Positions 13,901 to 25,900 of a DNA stretch of 64,000 bases are shown here, one piece after another; the stretch's first letter is position 1; the number at the start of each line of letters is the position of its first letter. Below the pieces are notes generated by a model. The model did not search any database and had not been told where the DNA came from. It was given only the letters and a program-made list of their open reading frames with translations. This DNA is from Budorcas taxicolor. Lineage: Eukaryota > Chordata > Mammalia > Artiodactyla > Bovidae. Where the stretch lies: positions 182,893,170 to 182,957,169 of the forward strand of contig NC_068910.1 of NCBI RefSeq assembly GCF_023091745.1, written 5' to 3'. Both the position numbers and the translations under genes were made by a program.

Positions 13901-16900
13901 ATTTCCTCTCTCTCTCTTTTTTCAACTCTCTATATTCAGCCAATTTGTCCTTTTTTCTCCTCTTTCGCTTTCTGAAACAACCAGTTATTTTATTTGGAAT
14001 TACTCTTTTCCCTTAGCAAAAAGTCATCTCTATAGCTCATACCTTTAATGCAAAGCACATCTTACTTTCCTTCCATACAGAGTCATTCCATAATTACTTC
14101 TAGTAACTTTGACTGAATAGGCTCTGGGAGTTGATGATGGACAGGGAAGCCTCAGGAAGTCCATGAGGTCGCAAAGAGTCAGACACAACTGAGTGACTGA
14201 ACCGAACTTTAATCATATATGTTAATTAGAATTCTTAACCTTTAGAAATTTTAATTTCTAGCGTAAACTTTAAGAAGTAAGCAATTATGAACTGTTACAT
14301 ATCAACATTCTATAATTGGAAAGTTTATGAATATATCATATTATTTTATAATTTCTGGAAGTATACATTTCCTCATAATATTAATACAGTTTTTCAGTGT
14401 GGCACAAGACATGTTCACTAACAAGCTCAAATGATTTGTCCATTATCAGAGGACTGGGGTAACCCTGCTTAAATTTTTTCTTCTTTTTCTTAAGTGCAGA
14501 ACTGCTCTGTTTCCAATCTTTTATAATGTCTTTTATAACTGTTTCTTATTTTTTATAATTTCTGCCAACATTTTGTGTTAGAAGAGGTTTGGGGATTGGT
14601 AAAGTTTGGTGGACTTTTGGTTTTACAGCTGCTTTTCTGGTTTTGTAAAGACTCAGTTTGTAAGACAAGGACAATTGTATTTTCATTCCTTGAAGAATTG
14701 AGTTGTAGCCTGAATGATAGCAAAAGGCTGACCTGCCCGTTAGACTACATCCTCCTCAAGTTGTTTCCGTATATCAGGGAGAAGATTTCCAGCTATGATG
14801 CAAATGGAAACAGCTCCATGTTCTAAATTTAGATCTGCGTGTGTTTGGAACATTTTCATAAATCATTCTACAAAGCCTTCTGCATGTTTTCTTTCCTGTG
14901 AGTACACAGCGTTATTGCCACTTAGGAGAGAAAGCTTTTTTTAAAAAAGTTTCTATCACTCTCTGAATATCAACCTCCAATTCAGGCAACTTCTAACCAT
15001 ACAACTCTTTAAAAACTGTTTCAAGGATTTAAACCAAAGGTATACTTATCAAGTGACTCAAAATCAGCACCTAACCATGGGCACAAATGTGAAAGTTGCT
15101 CAGTCGTGTCCGACTCTTTGTGACCCCATGAACTAATTCTCCAGGTCAGAATACTGCAGTGGGTAACCATTCCCTTGTCTAGGGGATCTTTCCAACCCAG
15201 GGATCGAACCCCAGTCTCAAGCATTGCAGGCAGATTCTTTATCATTTGAGCCACCAGGGAAGCCCAAAGGCATAAAAGATGTCCCTAAATAAGGTATAAG
15301 ACATATAGGCTTCTTAAGATCCAAAACCTCTTCCAAAGATAGCTGTTTGGCTACACCCCACAGGCCTACAAGCTTCAAAACAGAGGAAAGCTCCTGGAGT
15401 CAGCAACTGAGACATTAGAGATTTAATGGATGGGGGCTCTTACACACTTGAAGCGAGGTCCTGGAGTGACAACCCCCACCCTCATCCATGTGCAGTGGAT
15501 GGCAGGCAGGATATGGTGGCAGTCTTCACTCCCTGGGGTGGTGGTGGGGGAAGATTGCCAGCTATAGTGGAATTTACGTCAGTTGGCTCATTAGTTACCA
15601 GGAAAACCATCAGAAGGGCACACCTCTCACTGGTTCTTTAATAAGCAGAATCATTAACTGAGGCCTGAGGCAAGTAAATAGGAAGGTCAGTCTTTTGAGT
15701 AAGGTGTAGGTGAAGTAGGCACTGGTTGAGCGAGATATGTACAGACAGCAAAAGAGAGGCCATCTTGAGGGGCCTAACTATACAATAGCCAAAAGGAAAA
15801 AGATTGAGACAATCTCTCCAAAGAGCAGTTGGGAGGATGCTAGCCCCAAATGGGGCATGATCACATTTCTGTATAGTCATCCTTACAGGGCTTACAATCT
15901 GATATTTGGCTGTTTGCTAAAGCAAGAACTGACATTTACATGCCCTGATGGGCAGAAAGCCAAGCCAAGTTTTGAGGACACACAAACAAGAGACAATCAG
16001 GAAAGCAATACCTATTTTTGGGAATGAAAGTATCAATAACCAATTCAGGGACTTCGCTGTTAGTACAGTGGCTAAGACTTTGAGGTCCCAGATGCGGGGA
16101 GCCTGGGTTTCATCCCTGGTCGGGGAACTAGATCCCACAAGCTGCAATGAAGAGCAAGGATCTCATGTGCCACAACTAATACCCAGCATGGCTAAATAAA
16201 TAAATAATTAATAAATATTAAAAAAATAACCAGTGAGTACCCCAAAACCAAATTGTAATCAGAGTCATAATCTCAAAAACTAATTCTTACCAATGCTTTT
16301 CTCCTGCCAGTCTGAATCTGGAAAGGAATGGATCTTTATCACCTTTGTCCAACTGGCCCACCCAGGTAGAGAGTTAAGAAACTAACTCAGCAAGAATTCT
16401 TCTGCCAGCTTATGTCAGAGGTCTAGGGTCTCTGACTGCAACCTCAGGATTGAGCAGGGTGTCCTCAGGAGACGGCGCTCCATGGTGGGTGACAGAAACT
16501 GTAAGAAAGAAAAGAAGTTTTCCTCCACCTTTTTAGGGTCCCTAACTAGGTCTGAAAATTAAACTGACAAAGACGAGTTGAGAAAAGCATACAGATTTTA
16601 TAGAATATTTCCATGTTTTGGTGAGACTTCCACAGGAGTCTACACAAAAGAATGAAGACCCAAAGATAAGACCAGAGTAGGAAGCTTCTGTACCTTTTAA
16701 ACAAAGAAACAACAATTAACTTGCAAAGAATTGGCAAGTCAGAGGGGTTTGGGCTAGGAGTACTAAATGGTGAAAAAGTAACTCAGAAGATAAGTTTAGT
16801 TTAGCAAGGTTTATGCAGATTTCTTGGCCCCAAATCTCCAGTCTGGTGGTAGGAATGTCTTCCTTCCTCCTGGTGCAGGGAGGGTACTTTTCACATGGGA

Positions 16901-19900
16901 GTTTTATGACCCGTTTCAAGGAAGATGGGTGAAAAGTTAGGGGGTGTCAGATAGAGTGAACCTCTTGCTTCTGCCGTTTCCTCAAACTCCTTCAGCATAA
17001 GATATTAATATGCCAAGATGCCATCTATTGGAGCAGCATGACTTGAACCCCGTGAACTTCTTGGTTGCTATCATTTCCTCTGGGGAGTGTCATTTTCTGC
17101 CAACATTCTGTGCGCCATTATCTTTGGAAAACAAATGTTGGCCAAATAAGAACACTTGAAGTAATAGATAATATTTTGATTATATTGTTCACTTTTCAAA
17201 TAATTTTTATATACATTCTATCCTTTAATTTTTGAACTAATCCTAGATGCTCTAACCATCTGCGTCATCTACACTTTATAGAAAATGAAACTGTGACTCA
17301 GAGAGAGTCTTATTCCCACTTTATTTTGAAGCTACTTGGTTTGACTGTGCAATTGTATCCTCTCATTAGAGTGTAATCTATATATGTATACATATATATG
17401 TATTATGCTATGTCTGCGACTTCCCCAAATGAGAAAATTCTCCACTTATCCTTTTAGCAAACTGCTTAAGGCTGTATTTGGTAAATAAGAAACTCAGTCT
17501 TTTGAAAACATACTTCTTCCTTTTTCAAAGATGGCTTTGATGAATAGGTAATATTTTTTACAAAGTATAACAGAAATATACTGCAAAAATAACCATTTAT
17601 TTCATCCTATAAGGAGGCAAAACTCTATTATAATCAATATGAGAAACATAATTTACAAGAGCTTTCATCCTATGTGAAGCTACCAAGGAGATCACTAATA
17701 TCAAATAGGAAAACAAAGCATAATTGTTTTTTTCTTTCTTTCATTTTTAAAATACTTTTTTCTGATTTTGCATAATTACCATGTATCAATGTCAGTTCAG
17801 TTCAGTTCAGTCACTCAGTCGTGCTCGACTCTGCGACCCCATGGACCGCAGCATGCCAGGCCTCCCTGTCCATCACTGCTGGAGTTTACCCAAACTCATG
17901 TCCATTGAGTCAGTGATGCTATCCAACCATCTCATCCTCTGTTGTCCCCTACTCCTCTTGCCCTCAATCTTTCCCAGCATTAGGGTCTTTTCAAATGAGT
18001 CAGTTCTTCGCATCAGGTGGCCAAAGTATTGGAGTTTCAGCTTCAACATCAGTCCTTCCAATGAACACCCAGGACTGATCTCCTTTAGGATGGACTGGTT
18101 GGATTTCCTTGCAGTCCAAGGGACTCTCAAGAGTCTTCTCCAACACCACAGTTCAAAAGCATCAATTCTTCAGCACTCAGCTTTCTTTATAGTCCAACTC
18201 TCACATCTATACATGACTACTGGAAAAACCTTGACTAGACAGACCTTTGTTGGCAAAGTAATGTCTCTGCTTTTGAATATGCTATCTAGGTTGGTCATAA
18301 CATTTCTTCCAAGGAGTAAGCGTCTTTTAATTTCATGGCTGCAGTCACCATCTGCAGTGATTTTGGAGTCCAGAAAAATAAAGTCAGCCACTGTTTCCAC
18401 TGTTTCCCCATCTATTTGCCATGAAGTGATGGGACCAGATGCCATGAGCTTAGTTTTCTGAATGTTGAGCTTTAAGCCAACTTTTTCACTTTCCTCTTTC
18501 ACTTTCATCAAAAGGCTCTTAAGTTCTTGTTCACTTTCTGCCATAAGGGTGGTGTCATCTGCATATCTGATATCAATGTTACATTCATCAAATAATTCTA
18601 AACGAAGAAATATAATTTGAGATAACTTTTGTTCCACAAATCACAGGTTTTTTCTTCTCATTTTTAATTATCTCATCTTTTGAATTTATCAACTGGCTTC
18701 TGCATGTTTTTGTTTCACCATCCTACTCTCACTTGAAATCAACATTTTTAAAACTAAATTAAATTTTCTCCCTAACCAAACTACATTTCTTGACACCCCA
18801 GTTTCTGTCTCTTTTTCATTCAAGTCCCAAACTTTAGAATTTTTTTCAGCCCATCTCTAGCTACTCATTGCCTCTTTAATGTCTTTCCATCCAGTGCATG
18901 TCTTTGTCAACACGACTTGAAGTTTTCTCTACTTGGAATTCTTCTTTGGGTCTCACACACTTCTGGTTGTTAGGCTACCCTTGTTATAAGACGTTTCCAA
19001 AATAATTTATTGGCTCATGTCACTTCCTTGCCCAAGCTAATCCTATGTCTTGTTGGGAAAAGGGCTATTCCAGGTCTACATTCTAAGTTGCTTCAGTTGT
19101 GTCTGACCCTTTGTGGCCCCATGATCTATAGCCCACCATGTTCCTCTGTCCATGGGATTCTCCAGGCAAGAATACTGGAGTGGGTAGCCATTCCCTTTCT
19201 CCAGGGAATGTTCCAAGTAGAAAATACCATTTATAGATCCAAACCCAGGGATCAAACTCACATCTCCTGCATTGGCACGTGGATTCTTTTTTTTCTTTTT
19301 TCACACTGTACATTTTTTTTTAATTTTTATTTTTACTTTATTTTACTTTACAATACTGTATTGGTTTTGCCATACATTGACATGAATCCACCCCGGGTGT
19401 ACATGAGTTCCCAATCCTGAAACCCCCTCCCACCTCCCACCCCATATCATCTCTCTGGATCATCCCCATGCACCACTAGTGCCACCTTCCAGATCTAGGG
19501 ATACCTTGTGTCAGAAAGCAAGGATGGGGTCAAGAATGACAGGCATATGTCTAAGGGCACAGGGATTGACTTGAAGGGATGTTCTCACTGGTCATATTTG
19601 GGCCATTTGAGCACCGAAAATAATAACAATTATGAGTTATAACACAATGAATTAGAAAATCCATTAGTCCACAATAAAGCAGAAAGAGAGAGGCAGAGAA
19701 GAGGAACAAGAAATAGAAGTTCTTCTGTGCAGAAAAAGGATAACTTACAAATGTAGGAAAAATGATAGAATTAGAAAGCAGCATTGGGCTTCCCTGGTGG
19801 CTCAGACAATAAAGAATCTGTCTGCAGTGCGGGAGACCTGGGTTTGATTCCTGGGTTGGTAAAGTCCCCTGGAGGAGGGCATGGCAACCCACTCCAGGAT

Positions 19901-22900
19901 TCTTGCCTGGAAAATCCCCATGGACAGAGAAGCCTGGTGGGCTATAGTCCATGGGGTCACAAAGAGTCAGACACAACTGAGCGACGAAGTACAGCACATA
20001 ATACAACCACTGGTTATGATGATTGGTGATCGGTGAGTATGAGGATCAGTAGATGCCAAATCCACCCATTGAAATGTCTTTTGGGAACAAGATATGACAG
20101 TATCTAAGTACTAGCTTACAAATTACTTTCTAATTGCAAAGTAGAAAATACCATTTATAGATCCAAAGGACACCACTTTAATCAAGAGATCAAATTTAGC
20201 ATCATCAGTAGCAGTGAGAGGCCCATAATGGACACACACAGATCAAGTGTTCTTGCCAAAATGTTTCATCCAGGTCCAGTTGTGAGAAACAGTCAGAAAA
20301 TCCCTAAATGTGAGATTTTCTACAAGAAAACTGGCTGGGACTCTTAAAAAATAATTCAATATCCTAAAAGAAAAAAAGTCGGTATGAACAGTATAGTTTA
20401 AAGGAAATTAAAGAGATGTAGCCTTGTGCATAAACCTTCCTTGGCTCCTATACAAAAAAAGTGAAAACCAATTGCAGAGTAATAGAATATATTTCTTCTT
20501 GGAAGATAAGTACTGGTGTTTAGGGATGAGATATCCCAATACCTGCAAGCTATTTTCAAATGGTTAAGCAACAAAAATGTAATAGATGTATATTTAGATA
20601 AATAAATTGATGTGTGTATAGATGTACATATACATACAGAGAAGGAGGGAGGAAGAGCAAGCAGAAGTGGTAGACGTCACAAGAGGTGAGTCTAAGTAAA
20701 GCGTAGTATACTTTCAACATCTGTGTAAACTTGAAAATTTTTTAATGAAAGGTTGTGGGAGGAGAGAAGCCACTTGCCCAGAAGGATGACATCTGATCTC
20801 CTTGATCCAGCATCCAAGGCTATCTTTTGCCTGGATCTCCTAAGCTGCATTCACTTTATAAGCTGGATCGTATCCTGTCGACCCTGTTTTCTCAGTATCA
20901 GCACCATGCCCATAAGGTCTTAATAAACTCCCCTCTACTCCTCTGCAGGAATTCCTTCTTATTCTTTTTACTGGAGTAAAATTGCTTCACAATGTTGTGT
21001 TGGTTTCTGCTATACAATGAAGTGAATCAGCTGTGTATATATATACATATATCCCCTCCTTCTTGAGACCCTCTCAGCACCCCCATCCCACCCTCTAGGT
21101 CATCACAGAGTACCAAGCTGAGCTCCCTGTGCTTTATAGCATGTTCCCACTAGCTATCTATTTTATATATGGAATATTACGCAGCCATAAAAAGGAACAC
21201 AATTAGATCATTTGTAGAGATGTGAAATTCCCATTTAGATCAGACCAATCTACTTAATCTCACAACTTAGCTTGTATAGATCTATCAGTAAACATTGCTC
21301 ATTCTTTCTACTCAAATGAGAATCAATCCATTCTCACTTGAGTATAAATATGACCATATAGGCTAACATCTGCTATTTCCCTGCATATTCCTGTACGTGA
21401 AAATGTTCAATTATGATCTTAAGAGAAATACAAGGATCATAACTTTTGATTCTTAGCGAATCCACCCTACCTAGGAAATAACATCTTCGATAAACAAGCA
21501 TAGATTGATTGATACACATCCTTTCATTGTATTCATGTATGAGTTTATCATTATTTTGATATCAAACTTCCAGAAAAAAAAGGAAGAAATTCAGTAAATT
21601 AACTAATTTTCTCTGTGAACTACCAAGGAAAAAAATCATTTAAAAACTTATTTTTCAGATCAAGTGGGTTTGGATTAAATGTTTCTATTTTTCTGTGGAC
21701 ATTGGTATTGCACAGACTGCAATAGGCTTGGATGAGTAGGGGAAGGTTACCTATCTGATCGTTTGCTTACAATATCCTCTTATCTCATTCTACGGCACTA
21801 ACCTCCTTCTATGTTTAATTTAGACACTGCTGTCGATGATCTTTTCTGCTCTTGGAATTGCTTTCTCTGGATACTGCCTGGTCATATCTGCTCTGGGCCT
21901 TCTTCAAGGTCCGTATTGCCGTACTCTTGATGGCTGGGAGTATGCCTTTGAAGGCACTGCAGGACGGTAAGGAATAATTCCCTGATTTGGGAGGATATCT
22001 GAAAGTCAGAAACACCTGACTTCATGCTCAGACTCACTTTCCATGATCACTTTGTGGTTCTGTGCATCTACCTTAGTCCAGAATTTTCTTAATAGTTTAG
22101 TGATATCCTGATCAATTTGTTCCTACATAGTCATTGTTTATATATATATATATATTTTTTTTTTTTCCTCCAGTCTTTTAATGCCACATGCATGACAGCA
22201 TGTTGACGCTGTCATTAGCATTTCCAGATGAAAGCCATGTTTCTGCTCTACTGCAGAACTAATTAATTGTTATTGTGGTCTGGCAATTGCTGGAGCTTTG
22301 AGGATCTAAGTTGTTCTGAGAAGTCAGTTTTGTTTTGTGGCCAAAGCACATTGGACATGTAGACTCTTACAGATGTAAAATGGCTTGGCTGGGATAGCAT
22401 CACAGTGCCCTCAAATGGTGCCATCTGGGGCTATACCATCTGGAGCCACACAGAGATAGAACCAGGCAGGATGGGCAGTGAAGTGCGGTTGAGATCCAAG
22501 GACAGAGTAGGTGCAAGAGTTTGTGGAAGCAGCCAGGAGCTTACTGAGTGTGTCACAAAGAAGACTCCAAGGGGTGGTCTTGCTCTGAAGGCTGGTAGTT
22601 CAGTCAGGTGCTGAGGGACCCAAGCCTGGATTACAGAATGCCTCACACTGGCATTGTACTGGACTCATAGGCCCTTCAGCTCGAGAAGAAGAAGGGCCTG
22701 GACAGAGATACAAGAGAGATCCACTGAATCTCTCCCTGTCTCATTCTGTGCTCAGAATTCTAACAGAATAAATGAGGGAGGGTATGTACCTTTCCTTGCG
22801 GAAGTTACACCTTCTTCCCCATGACTGGTTCTATTGTTCAGTCTCATCCATGGGACTGCCCTGGTGGTCCAGTGATTAAGAATTCAACTTCCAATGCAGG

Positions 22901-25900
22901 AAGAGCCTTCCAATGGCAAGAACTAAAGAGCCTCCTGATGAAAGTGAAAGAAGGCCTAAAACTCAACATTCATAAGACGAAGATCATGGCATCTGGTCCC
23001 AGCACTTTACGGCAAACAGATGGGGAAACAATGGAAACAGTGACAGACTTTATTTTCTTGGGCTCCAAAATCATTGCAGTTGGTGACTGCAGCCATGAAA
23101 TTAAAAGATGCTTGCTCCTTGGAAGAAAAGCTATGACCAACCTAGACAGCATATTAAAAAGCAGAGACATTACTTTTCTGACAAAGGTCTGTCTAGTCAA
23201 AGCTATGGTTTTTCCAGTAGTTATGTATGGATATGACAGATGGACCAAAAAGAAAGCTGAGTGATGAAGAATTGATACTTTTGAACTGTGGTGTTCAAGA
23301 AGACTCTTGAGCGTCCCTTGGACTGCAAGGAGATCAAACCAGTTGATCCTAAAGGAAATCAGTCCTGAATATTCATTGGAAGGACTGAGGCAGAAGCTGA
23401 AATTCCAATATTTTTGCCACCTGATGGAAAGAACTGACTCATTGGAAAAGACCATGATGCTGGGAAAGATTGAAGTCAGGAGGAGAAGGGGACAACAGAG
23501 GATGAGATGAGTGGATGGCATCACTGACTCGATGAACATGAGTTTGAACAAACTCCAAGAGTTGGTGATGGACAGGGAGGCCTGGAGAGCTGTAGTCCAT
23601 GGGGTCACAAAGAGTTGGATGCAACTGAGCGACTGAAGCGAACTTTCAATGCAGAGGACATAGGTTGGATATCTGGTCTAGGAACTAAGAGCCCACATGG
23701 GTACATCCTGAGTCATGTCTGATTCTCTGCAATCTCATGCCCACCAGTCTCCTATGTCCATGAGATTCTCCAGTCAAGAATACTGGAGTGTATTGCCATG
23801 CCCTTCTCCAGGGGATCTTCCTGACCCAGGGATCAAACCCAAGTTTCTTGCATCTCCTGCATTGGCAGGTGGCTTCTTTACTACTGAGCCATCTGGGAAG
23901 CCCAAGATCCCACATGCCCTGGGACAACTAACTGACAAACTACTGAGCCAGTGCAGCCAAAAATAAAAGTAGATAAATAAATATTTTAAAAAGGAAAACA
24001 AAGCTCACATCCATTTCAGGCCTTATATACTCACCTCATCCAGCTGGACAGCACAACTTCTTCTGTGCCCATAGTTGCTTTTATTCTAAAGCTTCCTCAA
24101 GACGCCGCATGCTGTGAGCAGAGCTCTCCTCCACTGAGAACATAGAAAATTATTTCAGGTTTTTTCTGAACACTTGAAGGAGACACTCCTTTGGGACTGA
24201 AGGGGCTCAGGAAAGGGGACCTTAATGTAGAAAGTCCCACTGGGTACAAAGAGTCATTTTTTATGCCATCAACCCTTAAACTTTTCCCCACCACCAAACC
24301 AAATAAGGCTCCAATTTCAATGCAAAAGTTGCCCAAATCAGTTCTTTTTTTAATATTTATTTTTACTTTATGTATTTTTTGGTTGTGCCAGGTCTTAGTT
24401 GCACCTCGCAGGATCCTTGATCTTCGTCATGGCATGTGGCATCACAACTGGGTCCCCTGAATTAGGAGCTCGGAGTCTTAGGACCACAAGGGAAGTTCCC
24501 CCCAGACTGGTTATTCATATGTACATTTATTCAGCAAATATTTATTAAGCACCTGCTATGTCCAGGCCTTGGATTAGGTGCTAGAGAATCAAAAATAAAT
24601 CACACAGGTTCACTTCCCTCTAGAAACTCACACAAACCTAAGAGAACATTCTGCTGAGATGACAGCATTAGAATGTACATTTCCCTTGGAGCATAGGGCT
24701 TCTATGCTTGTGAATCTGGGTTCAAGCCTTCCCATCTCCTACTTGCAAACTGTATGGGCTTAGACAAAAGCTGTGGGATATCTCTGAGACTCTGTAAACT
24801 GGATGTAATCATCATTTCACAATTGAAAATTAAACAGAAGTAAAGCACAAATTAAATGTAATAATCTCTCAACATGCCAAGTTTTATTATTAAAGTCGTG
24901 GCTTTGCATAATCTTCTTTATCATGTGACATCTTCCATTTGCTAAGTGGCGGGCAAGTTCAGCCATTGGCTCAGCCTCTGGCATCCTGACCAGTGAGGAT
25001 CTGGAATCAGTCTCATTCAACAAGCATTTGTTGATCTTTGCAATGTGCCAGGCACTGCCTTAGGCCTTAGATGCGCCTGTTCAGAGACGGATAAATCATT
25101 ACAGTGTTCTCACAGTACACTATTTAGTGAGGAACAAGATACACAGATAAAGCTATGGATATATTTATAACATAATGAAGTAAATGCTGTGTTAAACTGT
25201 GTATAGAGATTGTGGAGAGAATGAATATCAGGGCAAACTTCTCTGTTGCTTCCCAGACCCTGCTAGTGCACTCATGCCTCATTCTATTTATACAAGGAAA
25301 ATAAACAGGACCGTATCCTAGTTTGAAAATAGAAATCTTGCAAGTCATCTTCCTTTAAGGTGTTGGATGATCTGTGCAAAGGATAGACTGGGAACAGTCT
25401 AGAGAAAGGATCTTGAAGTGATTATCTTTCCTAGTGGCTGAGACTGAACTAGGATTAAGAGGGTGTATGAAGTGGCTCTTGGGAAATGATCACAGGAAAT
25501 TACATCTGCATCATGCTTTATAGATTCCAAAGCATTTCTACATTCTTCTCCTCAAATATTCACAATAATCCTAGGGTTAGGTATTTTACACCCATTGTCC
25601 AGATCCAAGAGGTAAAGTTCCTCACCCTAGATCCTACAGATTCAGGAGTTGTGAGTCCATATTCACTACTGTTTACCACTTGAGACACCCACTAGCAATA
25701 TTAAGAAATTTTCAAGAGTGCCTCTGAATGTCCCAGAACATAGAGAAAAGGAAATGAAGAAAGGGAAGAAGGAGAGTTACGTGCCACTTGGCTGGCACCA
25801 AGGTTGCCTGAATGGCTGCTTTGGGAAAAATCATCTTGCTTATTAACAAGATATTTACAAACAACTCTGCCCTGTAATTGGACTTAATTGCTTTTCTTCA

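Noticed and set aside
17781..18637. Open frames of 226 aa (+) and 155 aa (-)
   Set aside because: Both are readings of a BovB 3' fragment flanked by a 9-bp target duplication. The + frame is the antisense of the reverse-transcriptase region.
22405..22646. Overlapping open frames on both strands in TM4SF18 intron 3
   Set aside because: No family signature, splice context or codon pattern supports a gene. Overlap on both strands is expected by chance in GC-richer sequence.
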